NCBI GenBank assembly: GCA_036562495.1
Contig: DATCKA010000130.1
Span: 1-64,000 of the forward strand
Reading direction: 5' to 3'
DNA length: 64,000 nt
DNA from: Geochorda sp036562495
GTDB taxonomy: Bacteria > Bacillota > Limnochordia > Limnochordales > Geochordaceae
This document shows positions 50,254-58,988 of the stretch, piece by piece (position 1 is the first letter of the stretch; each line of letters begins with the position of its first letter). A program made the position numbers and the translations under genes. Below the pieces are notes generated by a model, which did no database searches, was not told the origin of the DNA, and saw nothing but the letters and a program-made list of their open reading frames with translations.

Positions 50254-50327
50254 GCCGCTCCGGCACTGGGTTCGGCACGACGGGGTGGATTCCTTGAGGG
50301 CGAGGGGCAGGGAATCGTAGGGCAGAC

Positions 50328-50361
50328 GAAAAGAGCCCACCGTCCTCGGACGGTGGGCTCT
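50328..50361 (-). terminator. Terminator of rny
   Basis: On the minus strand AGAGCCCACCGTCC pairs with GGACGGTGGGCTCT (50332-50361), followed by TTTTCGTCTG. The stem is long and the loop tight. It closes rny and separates it from the unknown gene. Confidence 0.85.
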
Positions 50362-50374
50362 GGTATCGTGCCAG

Positions 50375-51934
50375 TCATCGGGCGTATTCGACGGCTCGGG
50401 TCTCCCGGATGACCGTCACCTTGATCTGCCCGGGATACTCCAGCTCCTGCTCGATGCGCTTGCTGATGTCCTTCGCCAACTTGGCGGCCATGGCATCGTC
50501 GACCCGCTCGGGCTTGACGATGACCCGGATCTCCCGGCCGGCCTGGATGGCGTAGGCCTTGTCCACGCCCTCGAAGGAGTCGGCGATGGACTCCAGCTTC
50601 TCCAGCCGCTTGATGTACGACTCCAGGGTCTCCCGGCGGGCTCCCGGGCGTGCGGCGGAGATGGCATCGGCGGCGGTCACCAAGACGGCCTCGATGCTCT
50701 GCGGCTCGTAGTCGCCATGGTGGCAGGCCATCGCATGAATGACCTCGGGCGACTCGCGGTACCGCCGGAGCAGCTCGATGCCGATCTGGACATGGCTGCC
50801 CTCGACCTCGTGACTCACGGCCTTGCCGATGTCGTGCAACAGGCCGGCGCGTCGCGCCACTTCGACGTTGACGCCCAGCTCGCCGGCCATGAGGCCGGCC
50901 AGGTGGGCCACCTCCAGGGAGTGCTTGAGCACGTTTTGTCCGTAGCTGGTGCGAAACTTGAGCCGGCCCAGGAGCTTGATCAGCTCGGGATGCAGGTTGT
51001 GGACCTTGGCCTCGAAGGCCGCCTGCTCCCCGTACTCGCGGATGATGGCGTCCACCTCTTGCTGGGCCTTCTCCACCATCTCCTCGATGCGAGCGGGATG
51101 GATCCGCCCGTCGGCCACCAGGCGCTCCAGGGCCAGCCGGGCTACCTCCCGCCGCACGGGGTCGAACCCTGAGAGGATGACGGCTTCGGGCGTGTCGTCG
51201 ATGATGAGGTCGATGCCGGTCAGCGTCTCCAGGGTGCGGATGTTTCGGCCCTCACGGCCGATGATGCGCCCCTTCATCTCGTCGTTGGGCAGGTTGACCA
51301 CCGAGACCGTGATCTCGGCCACGTGATCCACCGCGCAACGCTGGATGGCCTGGGCGATCACTTCCTTCGCGCGGCGTTCGGCCTGCTCCCGAGCCTGCTC
51401 CTCGGCCTCCCGGTACATCCGCGCGATGTCCCGCTGGATCTCCGCCTCTACCTCTTTGAGCAGCTGCTGTCGTGCCTCGTCGGTGGTCATCCCCGCGACA
51501 CGCTCGAGCTCGGCCCGGCGGCGCTCCACCAGGGCCTTGGCCTCCGCCATCGCGCCGTCGAGCTGAGCCGACTTGCGGGCGAGGGCCTGCTCCCGCTGCT
51601 CGAGGCTCTCCATCTTGCGCTCCAGGGTCTCTTCGCGCTGCAGAAGGCGCCGCTCGAATTGCTGGAGCTCGTTGCGCTCCCGGCGGATCTCTCGCTCCGC
51701 CTCGGCACGCATTCGATGGACCTCTTCCTTGGCCTCCAGGAGCAGCTCGCGCTTCTTGGCCTCTCCCGCCTTGACCGCCTCTTCCAGGATGGCCGAGGCC
51801 CGCTCTTCGGCACTGCCCACTCGGGCTCGCTCCACCGACTGCCGCACGACGTAGCCGGCAGCGAACCCTGCCGCGGCCGCCATGAGCGCGACGAGGCCAA
51901 ACCAAATCGCGGCGATCCGCGACACCCCCTTCAC
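50375..51934 (-). CDS. rny: Ribonuclease Y
   Basis: The main endoribonuclease of Bacillota mRNA decay. A 519-residue protein: an N-terminal membrane helix (about 8-28), a long coiled coil (about 40-200), a KH domain with EMKGRIIGREGRNIRTLE, and the HD domain with HSLEVAHLAGLMA, RAGLLHDIGKAVSHEVEGSH and HHGDYEP. It ends with the usual PGQIKVTVIRETRAVEYAR. GTG 51934 is chosen although the best Shine-Dalgarno lies inside the first codons. The gene has its own promoter and a leader hairpin. Confidence 0.96.
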   Translation of the reverse strand: MKGVSRIAAIWFGLVALMAAAAGFAAGYVVRQSVERARVGSAEERASAILEEAVKAGEAKKRELLLEAKEEVHRMRAEAEREIRRERNELQQFERRLLQREETLERKMESLEQREQALARKSAQLDGAMAEAKALVERRRAELERVAGMTTDEARQQLLKEVEAEIQRDIARMYREAEEQAREQAERRAKEVIAQAIQRCAVDHVAEITVSVVNLPNDEMKGRIIGREGRNIRTLETLTGIDLIIDDTPEAVILSGFDPVRREVARLALERLVADGRIHPARIEEMVEKAQQEVDAIIREYGEQAAFEAKVHNLHPELIKLLGRLKFRTSYGQNVLKHSLEVAHLAGLMAGELGVNVEVARRAGLLHDIGKAVSHEVEGSHVQIGIELLRRYRESPEVIHAMACHHGDYEPQSIEAVLVTAADAISAARPGARRETLESYIKRLEKLESIADSFEGVDKAYAIQAGREIRVIVKPERVDDAMAAKLAKDISKRIEQELEYPGQIKVTVIRETRAVEYAR

Positions 51935-51987
51935 TTGTCAAGGTGCACGCCCCGTCGGGCGCCAGCCTGCCAGCTCCCCGAATGGAG

Positions 51988-52015
51988 AAAAAGCCGAGGG
52001 GAACCCCACTCGGCT
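51988..52015 (-). terminator. Terminator-shaped hairpin in the rny leader
   Basis: On the minus strand AGCCGAG (52015-52009) pairs with CTCGGCT (51998-51992), with an inner GGG/CCC part and a bulged base, followed by TTTTTCTCC. The rny promoter lies upstream of it, so it can act as an attenuator of rny as well as the recX terminator, or end a short RNA of about 80 nt. Confidence 0.65.
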
Positions 52016-52072
52016 GCCGGCAGGCGTCCGATTGTCGAGAGGAGTGCGGTACTCCCGCTAAACCTCGCCGTT

Positions 52073-52102
52073 ATTGTAGCCTCGCAACCCCGGCGCTGTC
52101 AA
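52073..52102 (-). promoter_or_regulatory. Sigma-A promoter of rny
   Basis: On the minus strand a perfect TTGACA (52102-52097) and TACAAT (52078-52073) are 18 bp apart. The start would be near 52066, leaving a leader of about 130 nt before rny. Confidence 0.75.
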
Positions 52103-52121
52103 CGCGCACCGCCGCCCGCGC

Positions 52122-52790
52122 TCAAGCCGGCTCCACCCAGCCGCTCGCCTCGGGCCCCAGCACCTCCCGCACGGCCCGGCGCACCGTCTCCTCGTCGAAG
52201 CCGCGCCGCTCCAGATAACGCCACAGCCGCGCCAGACGCTTGTCGGGCGGCAGCCCCTCCAGCGTGCAAGCGTGCCGCCGGGCCAGGTGGAGGGCTGCCT
52301 CGTACTCGGCAGCGGCAGGGTAGTGACGCTCCACCTCCTGCTCCGCCACGTCCTCGGCGATGCCGCGCTGGGCTATCTCCGCCACGACGCCCCGGCGGCC
52401 CTTGGTGCGCCGATGCAGGTGGAGGGCCACCATCTCCCGGGCCAGCGCCCGATCGTCCAGGTAGCCCAGCTCGGCCGCCCAGTTGACGGCGTCCTCGATG
52501 GCCTCGGGGTTGAAGGGCCAGGCGGACAGCAGGCGGCGCAGCTCCGCGACGCTTCGGGCGCGATGGCCCAGCAGCACCAGCGCGCGCCGCCGGGCCGTCG
52601 CGCGCTCCGCCTCGTCCAGCAAGGGCAACTGCTCGGGGGTCAGCTCGGCGAGCCCTGCGTCAGGCTCGAGCGGGAGCAGCCGCAGGCCGGCCAGCGCCTG
52701 GCGGTCCAGCACCCAGGTCCGACCCGACCCGGCGTCCACCGCGCGATACCAGCTGCGCCCGCGCCGGTGTTCGAGACGCACCTCGGTCAC
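52122..52790 (-). CDS. recX: Regulatory protein RecX
   Basis: Modulates RecA filaments. A 222-residue protein made of three-helix repeats, seen as ARRRALVLLGHRARSVAELRRLL, AIEDAVNWAAELGYLDDRALAREMVALHLHRRTKGRRGVVAEI-type segments and LARLWRYLERRGFDEETVRRAV. It has the extra N-terminal domain of Bacillota RecX. It lies 49 nt after recA in the same direction, its usual place. GTG or ATG choices near 52790 do not change the core. Confidence 0.9.
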   Translation of the reverse strand: MTEVRLEHRRGRSWYRAVDAGSGRTWVLDRQALAGLRLLPLEPDAGLAELTPEQLPLLDEAERATARRRALVLLGHRARSVAELRRLLSAWPFNPEAIEDAVNWAAELGYLDDRALAREMVALHLHRRTKGRRGVVAEIAQRGIAEDVAEQEVERHYPAAAEYEAALHLARRHACTLEGLPPDKRLARLWRYLERRGFDEETVRRAVREVLGPEASGWVEPA

Positions 52791-52839
52791 GACCCGGCCC
52801 CCTCGGCCCCGCTAGGCGCCGGGTAGCGTCTCGCCGTCG

Positions 52840-53982
52840 TCAGGCTCGACCGGCGGCCGCCGCCTGGGGCCGCTCGCCGCGAGGACGACGACCCGGCGAC
52901 CGCCCGTTGCCCGCATCGACCGGCTCCTCGCCCGTGGGGCCCGCCGCCCTGGAGGCGTCCCCGGCGGTCTTGCGCAAGGGCGGCAGGCCGAAGTGCACCC
53001 GGATCCGGTCCTCGATCTCGTTGGCGAGCTCGGGATTCTGGCGCAGGAATTCGCGGGCCTGCTCGCGGCCCTGACCCAAGCGCACGTCGCCGTAGGCGTA
53101 CCAGGGGCCGCTCTTGGCGATGACACCGGCCTCCACGCCCATGTCGAGCAGGTCGCCCTCCCGGGAGATGCCGGTGCCGTACAGGATGTCGAACTCGGCC
53201 TCCTTGAACGGCGGGGCCAGCTTGTTTTTGACGACCTTGACCTTGGCGCGCATGCCGATGTTGTCGGTGCCCTGCTTGAGCACCTCGACGCGGCGGATGT
53301 CCATGCGGATGCTGGCGTAAAACTTGAGGGCCCGCCCTCCCGGCGTCGTCTCCGGGTTGCCAAACATGACGCCGACCTTTTCGCGGAGCTGGTTGGTGAA
53401 GATGACGGTGGTCCTCGACTTGGAGATGGCCCCCGTCAGCTTGCGCAGGGCCTGCGACATCAGCCGCGCCTGCAGCCCCACCTGGGCGTCGCCTATCTCG
53501 CCCTCCAGCTCGGCCCGCGGCGCCAGGGCCGCCACCGAGTCGACCACCACCACGTCGACCGCCCCGCTGCGCACCAGGGCCTCGGTGATCTCCAGAGCCT
53601 GCTCGGCGCTGTCGGGCTGCGAGATGAGGAGGTTGTCGACGTCGACGCCCAGCCGCCGGGCGTAGCGGGGATCCTGGGCGTGCTCGGCGTCGATGAAGGC
53701 GGCGATGCCGCCCATCTTCTGGGCCTCGGCCATGATGTGCAACGCCAGCGTCGTCTTGCCCGACGACTCCGGCCCGTAGATCTCCACCACCCGGCCCCGG
53801 GGGACGCCGCCGATGCCCAGTGCGATGTCGAGGGCCAGCGAGCCCGTCGGGATCACCTCGACGTACTCGGTCTGGGTCTCCCCCATCCGCATGATGGAGC
53901 CCTTGCCGTACTGCTTCTCGATCTGTGAGAGCGTGGCCTCGAGGGCCTTCTGGCGATCGCTGTCGGGTGCCGTCGCGCTCAT
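52840..53982 (-). CDS. recA: Recombinase A
   Basis: The strand-exchange and SOS coprotease protein, 380 residues. Walker A GPESSGKTT, then QKMGGIAAFIDAEHA, VVVDSVAALAP, the L1/L2 loops (GLQARLMSQALRKLTG and FGNPETTPGGRALKFYASIR) and the C-terminal domain. In DAEHAQDPRYARRLGV a Gln stands where most RecAs have Leu. The acidic and basic tail after LRKTAGDASR is unusually proline/arginine-rich. No LexA box was found in the 52-bp gap before it, only a GC-rich inverted repeat at 54019-54034. Confidence 0.97.
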   Translation of the reverse strand: MSATAPDSDRQKALEATLSQIEKQYGKGSIMRMGETQTEYVEVIPTGSLALDIALGIGGVPRGRVVEIYGPESSGKTTLALHIMAEAQKMGGIAAFIDAEHAQDPRYARRLGVDVDNLLISQPDSAEQALEITEALVRSGAVDVVVVDSVAALAPRAELEGEIGDAQVGLQARLMSQALRKLTGAISKSRTTVIFTNQLREKVGVMFGNPETTPGGRALKFYASIRMDIRRVEVLKQGTDNIGMRAKVKVVKNKLAPPFKEAEFDILYGTGISREGDLLDMGVEAGVIAKSGPWYAYGDVRLGQGREQAREFLRQNPELANEIEDRIRVHFGLPPLRKTAGDASRAAGPTGEEPVDAGNGRSPGRRPRGERPQAAAAGRA

Positions 53983-54034
53983 GGTCTCTTGAGCCTCCTC
54001 CCCCGGAGCTCGGGACGTGGCCCGGCTCCGGGCC

Positions 54035-54637
54035 TCATGGGGCCTCCGTGCCGTCTACGAGCGGGGCGGTCATCAGCGGCGTGTAGATGGGGCCGGCAGG
54101 TGTCAGCCGGCTGGCCATCACCACCACCTCCCGCACCTCCGTGCTGCCGCAGCCCCCCTGCGGGGCCCGGCCCCGCCAGGCGTCGAGATCCGGTGGCACT
54201 CGCCCTCGGCCCGGCGGCTGGCTGACCCGACCGATGGTCAGGTGCGCCGCGAAGGGCCGATCGGCGGGCCCGAAGCCTCGCTGCATCAGGGCTCGCTCCA
54301 CCCGGCCCGCCAGATCCATCAGGAGCCGGTCGGCAGGAGGCTCGACGCCCACCCACAGGACCCGGGGACGCGCCAGATCCGGGAAGGCTCCAAGGGCCCC
54401 CAGCCGCAGCGAGAATCTCGCCGTCGACCGGCAGGCCTCCGAGACGGCCTCGAAGACCCGAGCCCGCTGCTCACGGTCCAGGTCGCCCAAAAACCGCAGG
54501 GTGAAGTGGTACTGCGCCGGAGCCACCCATCGTACGGCCCCGACGCTCCTCTCCACGGGCCTGCGCAGATCGGCCACGAAGGCCTCGACGCACCGCCGGG
54601 CCGGCTCGTCCAACCAGACCGCGACGAAGGTGCGCAC
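54035..54637 (-). CDS. thpR: RNA 2',3'-cyclic phosphodiesterase (ThpR/LigT)
   Basis: A 200-residue 2H phosphoesterase that opens 2',3'-cyclic ends of RNA. Two HxT motifs, HFTLRFLGD and HLTIGRVS, form the active site. GTG 54637 starts VRTFVAVWLDEP, the family N-terminus, with GAGGA seven bases upstream; an ATG at 54694 with AAGGAG is an alternative that adds 19 unconserved residues. It lies between a membrane phosphoesterase and recA; a cinA-thpR-recA order is typical of Bacillota. Confidence 0.92.
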   Translation of the reverse strand: MRTFVAVWLDEPARRCVEAFVADLRRPVERSVGAVRWVAPAQYHFTLRFLGDLDREQRARVFEAVSEACRSTARFSLRLGALGAFPDLARPRVLWVGVEPPADRLLMDLAGRVERALMQRGFGPADRPFAAHLTIGRVSQPPGRGRVPPDLDAWRGRAPQGGCGSTEVREVVVMASRLTPAGPIYTPLMTAPLVDGTEAP

Positions 54638-54671
54638 GAGGCCGTCCTCGTCCGCCCTCACCTGGCTCCCA

Positions 54672-56201
54672 TCACCCGGTCGGTCGTGGGGCATCCGGCT
54701 CCTTGGGTTCCACACGGGGCTGGACTTCCCCTTGCGGTCCGGCCGCTTCGTCGTGCTCCATGGCCTCCGAGACCCCTGCCCCACCGGCATGCGCCGCCCC
54801 CACCAGCCGCCGCTCCATGGACAGCTGGCCGCTGACCGCATCCAGCGCCAGCACGTCGACGGCCCAGAGCCGGGGCTGGCCGTCGCGCACGTCGAAGTGC
54901 AACAGGGCCAGCGTAAACGGGCGCAGCGCCTCCCGCTCCAGCCCGCGCAGGCCCTCGGCCCCCGTGCTGCCAGCGTCGACGTACGCCGTCCCGTCTCGCA
55001 CCTCCAGCGCCAGGCGATGGTCGTGACCGAAGAGGACGGCCTGCGCCAGCCCAGGGGGCAACGAGCGCCCGACCCGGTAGTTGTGGACGGCGATGATGTC
55101 CGGCGCCGCCGGCGCATCCCGGGCCGCCTCCACCACGGCCGCTCGCACCTCGGCCACCTTCTCCTCGGGCAGCGCCTCCGGGCGGTCGGTGGCCGACTGC
55201 GGATCGGGCATTCCCAGCACCCGGACGCCGGCCACCTCCACGACCTGCCCGTCGAGGACGACCACCTCGGGGATGGTGCGCAGCAGGCTCAGCAGCCGGG
55301 GGGTGTCGTGGTTGCCGGCCACGTACAGGTACGGGATCGCCAGGGCCCGGATCCGATCCGTCAGCACCGGCTCCAGGTCGGAGCCCAGATCCAGCATGTC
55401 ACCCGTGTCGATGACGAAGCGCACGCCGAACTGCCGCACCACCGCCTCCAGCAGGTCGAAGCCGGCGGGGTTGTTGTGGAAGTCGCTGACGTGCGCCACC
55501 ACCAGCTCGTCTCCCGACGGCGCCACGGGAGCGGCCGTCTGCAGTCGCTGGTAGATCTGCGCCAGCTGCGCGGCGCTCCTCTGCAGCCGCTCCCCCACGT
55601 CCCCCAGGGCCTCGACCCCCATCCGGGCCGCCTCCACCACCTGGGGGGCTGCCTGCAGCGCGCCCCGGTACCGGGGTGCGGCGAAGGCGTCCACGTCGTA
55701 CTGACCGGCGACCGCCAGGCCCCCACCTGCCACCGCCAGGGCCGTGGCCAGGGCACCCGCCGCCAGGCGCCACGCCCGCCTCACCCCCGCGAGGTAAAGG
55801 GCCGCCAGCGCCCCGAGGCCCGCGAGCAGCGTCTGGCGGACCGCGAAGCGCACGACCGTCGACCGGACGAATCCCTCGACCCGCTCCTGCAGGGCCGACA
55901 GGCTCTCACGAGTGGGGCGCTCGGCCAGGGCCTGCAAGGAGACGGGCTCCACCCGGTCCAGGCGGACGCGCAGTTCGACGGGAAACCGGTGGGTGGCGGC
56001 GTCCACCTCGCCCAGGGGCGGCAGATCCAGCACCGTACGCCCCTCCCGGGCGGGAAGCCGCACCGAGAGCGTGAGGCTCACGCCGGCCGGGTCCGAGTAG
56101 CGGGCCGGCGCCGCGTTGACCAGCAGCAGCCCGCCCAGCAGGGCGACCACGGCCGGGCGCAGGGCACGCACGACGGTCCGACCGGCGTCACCCAGCCTCA
56201 A
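54672..56201 (-). CDS. Membrane-anchored metallophosphoesterase
   Basis: A 509-residue protein. A signal-like helix at about residues 15-30 is followed by an extracytoplasmic domain of some 90 residues, two more helices (about 122-160), and then a calcineurin-type phosphoesterase domain with HVSDFHNN, DTGDMLD, AGNHDT, HNYRVGR and GHDH. All metal ligands are kept. The substrate is unknown. The C-terminal 40 residues are acidic and disordered. Its start overlaps cinA by 14 nt. Confidence 0.82.
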   Translation of the reverse strand: MRLGDAGRTVVRALRPAVVALLGGLLLVNAAPARYSDPAGVSLTLSVRLPAREGRTVLDLPPLGEVDAATHRFPVELRVRLDRVEPVSLQALAERPTRESLSALQERVEGFVRSTVVRFAVRQTLLAGLGALAALYLAGVRRAWRLAAGALATALAVAGGGLAVAGQYDVDAFAAPRYRGALQAAPQVVEAARMGVEALGDVGERLQRSAAQLAQIYQRLQTAAPVAPSGDELVVAHVSDFHNNPAGFDLLEAVVRQFGVRFVIDTGDMLDLGSDLEPVLTDRIRALAIPYLYVAGNHDTPRLLSLLRTIPEVVVLDGQVVEVAGVRVLGMPDPQSATDRPEALPEEKVAEVRAAVVEAARDAPAAPDIIAVHNYRVGRSLPPGLAQAVLFGHDHRLALEVRDGTAYVDAGSTGAEGLRGLEREALRPFTLALLHFDVRDGQPRLWAVDVLALDAVSGQLSMERRLVGAAHAGGAGVSEAMEHDEAAGPQGEVQPRVEPKEPDAPRPTG

Positions 56202-57441
56202 CCAGGCATCTCCTCAGCAGGGCCAGGGCGGTCGTCGCTGCCCGAGCCTTGACGTGCAGCCGGTCGCCGCCGAAGCGGTGACGCTCGGCCACGGTCGCCG
56301 CCGGCGTCGCCACCGCCATGTAGACGAGTCCCACGGGCTTCTCGGGGGTGCCGCCGCCTGGCCCGGCGATGCCGGTGATGGCCAGGCCCACGTCGGCCCC
56401 GGCCGACCGGCGCACGCCCTCGGCCATGGCGCGGGCGCAGGCCTCGCTGACCGCTCCGTGCTCCTGGATCAGCGCCGCCTCCACGCCGAGCCGGCGCTGC
56501 TTGGCCTCGTTGGAGTACGCCACGACGTCCTCCAGCAGGACCTCCGAAGCCCCTGGCACGTTGGTCAGGCGGTCCCCCACAAGGCCGCCCGTGCACGACT
56601 CGGCCACGGCCAGCTTCCAGCCCCTGCGCGCCAGCGCTCGCACGACCACGGCCTCCAGCGTCTCGTCGTCGAAGCCGTAGCAGTAGGCACCGACGCGCGC
56701 GAGGACCTCCTGCTCGACCGGCCCGATCATGCCCCGGGCCGTCGCCTCGTCGGCGGCGCGGGCCGTGATGCGCAGACTGACCTGGCCCGTACCGGCATAG
56801 GTGGCCAGGGTGGGGTTGGTCCGGCCGTGCAGCAGGTCGAGCAGCCGCTGCTCCAGATCGGCCTCGCCGATGCCCACGAAGTGCAAGAGGCGCGAGACGA
56901 TGACCCCCGCCTGGCCACGCGAGCGGGCCCGCTCGGCCAGGTAAGGCCCGACCCAGCTCTCCATCATGGCCTTGAGCTCGCCGGGCGGGCCGGGCAGGGC
57001 CACCACGGCCCGATCGGTCCCCTCCCACACGAAGCCGGGGGCCGTGCCGACGGGATTGGGGACGATCCTGGCCCCCTTGGGCACCAGGGCCTGACGGCGC
57101 TGGGTGGGCGCCATGGGCCGCCCCACTCGCTCGAAGTAGGCCGTCACCTGCGCCAGGGCCTCCGCCGACTCCTCCAGCGGCACCCCCACGGCCGCGGCCA
57201 CCACGTCGCGGGTCACGTCGTCCTCCGTCGGGCCCAGCCCTCCCGTGACGATGACCACGTCGGCACGCTCCAGGGCCAGGGAGACGGCCATGACGGCGCG
57301 GCGGTGGTTGTCGCCCACCGTCTGGCGGAAGTAGGTGTCGTAACCCAGCTCCCCCAGCTTGCGGGCCAGGTACGCCGAGTTGGTGTCGATGATCTGCCCC
57401 AAGAGCAACTCGGTCCCGATCGTGACGATCTCGGCCCGCAT
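56188..57441 (-). CDS. cinA: CinA-like nicotinamide-nucleotide amidohydrolase
   Basis: A 417-residue two-domain protein. The N-terminal MoaB/COG1058 domain (VTIGTELLLGQIIDTNSAYLA, VTGGLGPTEDDVTRD, PGPPGELKAM) acts on ADP-ribose-type substrates. The C-terminal PncC domain (LAVAESCTGGLVGDRLTNVPGASEVLLEDVV region, GIAGPGGGTPEKPVG) deamidates nicotinamide mononucleotide. Often located beside recA in Bacillota, as here. ATG 57441 has GAGGGGGG ahead. Confidence 0.95.
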   Translation of the reverse strand: MRAEIVTIGTELLLGQIIDTNSAYLARKLGELGYDTYFRQTVGDNHRRAVMAVSLALERADVVIVTGGLGPTEDDVTRDVVAAAVGVPLEESAEALAQVTAYFERVGRPMAPTQRRQALVPKGARIVPNPVGTAPGFVWEGTDRAVVALPGPPGELKAMMESWVGPYLAERARSRGQAGVIVSRLLHFVGIGEADLEQRLLDLLHGRTNPTLATYAGTGQVSLRITARAADEATARGMIGPVEQEVLARVGAYCYGFDDETLEAVVVRALARRGWKLAVAESCTGGLVGDRLTNVPGASEVLLEDVVAYSNEAKQRRLGVEAALIQEHGAVSEACARAMAEGVRRSAGADVGLAITGIAGPGGGTPEKPVGLVYMAVATPAATVAERHRFGGDRLHVKARAATTALALLRRCLVEAG

Positions 57442-57488
57442 GGCACCCCCCTGCCCTCTTTGCCTTTGCCTTGCCGGTCGGCCCAGGA

Positions 57489-58988
57489 TCAGGCCGACTC
57501 GGCCAGCTCGCCCCTCAGCCAGGCTCGCAGCTCGTCGCCGCTGAGCCGCTCCACGTCGGCCAGCACGGCGGCGGCCCGGGCCAGCACCTCACGCTGCCGC
57601 CCCAGCAGCTCCCGCACCCGGCTCTCCTGCGCCGACAGGATGGCCGCCACAGCCTCGTGCAGGAGCCGGGCCGGCAGGTGCTCCCGCGAGACCACGCCCA
57701 GCGGCGACATCCCCGCGTAGACCATCCGACGCGCGAGGTCCGCGGCCTTCTCGAAGTCGTTGGTCGCGCCCGTGCTGCGCCCGCCCAGTTCCAGATCCTC
57801 CGCCACGGCGCCGCCCAGGGCCACCGCGATCTGATCCTCCAGCTGGCGCGCGGTGTAGAGGTAGCGGTCGTCGGCCTCGGCCTGGCGCACGTACCCCAGC
57901 GCCTGCCCCCTGGAGGTGACGGTCACCTGCGCCACCGAGCCGGGGCGCAGCATCTCCGCCACCAGGGCGTGCCCCGCCTCGTGCACGGCCACCCGGTGCA
58001 TCTCCTCGGGCGTCGGGCGCCGGTCCAGGCGCTCGCCCAGCATCACCTTGTCGACCGCCTCCCGCAAGTCGGCCGCCTCGATCCGGTCACGACCGGCTCG
58101 CAGGGCGGCGATGGCCGCCTCGTTGACGACCGCCTCCAGGTGCGCCCCGGAGAAGCCGAAGGTCTCCCGCGCGATGGCCTCCAGGTCCACGTCCTCGGCC
58201 AGCGGTCGGTTGCGCGCGTGGATCCGCAGGATCTGCAGCCGCGCCTCCCGGTCCGGCAGGTCCACCCGCACTACCCGGTCGAAACGCCCCGGCCGCATCA
58301 GCGCCGAGTCCAGCAGGTCGACCCGGTTGGTGGCGCCGATGACCAGCACCTGGACGTCCTCGACGCGGCTGTTCATTCCGTCCATCTCGACCAGGAGCTG
58401 GTTGAGGGTCTGGTCGTACTCCAGGTGGCTCGAGTGACGGCCCCGCTGGCCGCCCAGCACCTCCAGCTCGTCGATGAAGATGATGGCGGTGCGGCTCTTG
58501 CGCTGGCGAGCCAGCTGGCGGGCGCGCCGAAACAGCTCCCGCACCCGCTGGGCCCCGACGCCGGCGTACATCTCCACGAACTGCGAACCGCTGGCAACCA
58601 GGAAGGCCGCATCCGTGTAGCCGGCAGCCGCCCGCGCCATCATGGTCTTGCCCGTGCCCGGCGGCCCCGCCAGCAAGATGCCCTTGAGAGGCCGGATGCC
58701 CAGGCGGCGGGCACGCTCCGGCTGGCGCACGAAGTCGAGGGCCTCGATGAGCTCGCGCTTGGCCATCTCCTGGCCGCCGATGTCATCGAAGGTGATGGAG
58801 GCCGACCCGCCGCCCTGGCCCTGCACCACCTCGAAGCGCCGGCTGCCCGGCATGCGCCCCTCGACCGCCAGGTAGCGCACCGCGACGAAGCCGGCGGCCA
58901 CGACCAGCAGAGGCCAGACGTTGAGCCCGTTGAGGCTGGCGAAGACGATGGCCGCCACCATGACGCCCGCCAGGATCTCCCGGATCAC
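57489..58988 (-). CDS. Short FtsH-like AAA+ membrane protease
   Basis: A 499-residue protein. Two closely spaced helices (about residues 4-20 and 24-42) leave almost no external loop, whereas true FtsH has a periplasmic domain. Then come an AAA+ domain with GPPGTGKTMMARA, FIDELEVLGG, GATNRVDLLDSALMRPGRFDR, and an M41 protease domain with HEAGHALVAEML and the third ligand Asp in STGATNDFEKAADLARRMV. All catalytic residues are kept. It overlaps the preceding gene by GTGA. It is most likely a second FtsH paralog with a special substrate. Confidence 0.88.
   Translation of the reverse strand: MIREILAGVMVAAIVFASLNGLNVWPLLVVAAGFVAVRYLAVEGRMPGSRRFEVVQGQGGGSASITFDDIGGQEMAKRELIEALDFVRQPERARRLGIRPLKGILLAGPPGTGKTMMARAAAGYTDAAFLVASGSQFVEMYAGVGAQRVRELFRRARQLARQRKSRTAIIFIDELEVLGGQRGRHSSHLEYDQTLNQLLVEMDGMNSRVEDVQVLVIGATNRVDLLDSALMRPGRFDRVVRVDLPDREARLQILRIHARNRPLAEDVDLEAIARETFGFSGAHLEAVVNEAAIAALRAGRDRIEAADLREAVDKVMLGERLDRRPTPEEMHRVAVHEAGHALVAEMLRPGSVAQVTVTSRGQALGYVRQAEADDRYLYTARQLEDQIAVALGGAVAEDLELGGRSTGATNDFEKAADLARRMVYAGMSPLGVVSREHLPARLLHEAVAAILSAQESRVRELLGRQREVLARAAAVLADVERLSGDELRAWLRGELAESA

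Noticed and set aside
54019..54034. GGCCCGG/CCGGGCC inverted repeat before recA as an SOS box
   Set aside because: It does not resemble the Bacillota LexA site (CGAAC-N4-GTTCG form) and is simply GC-rich; it may be a weak hairpin after recA's neighbour.
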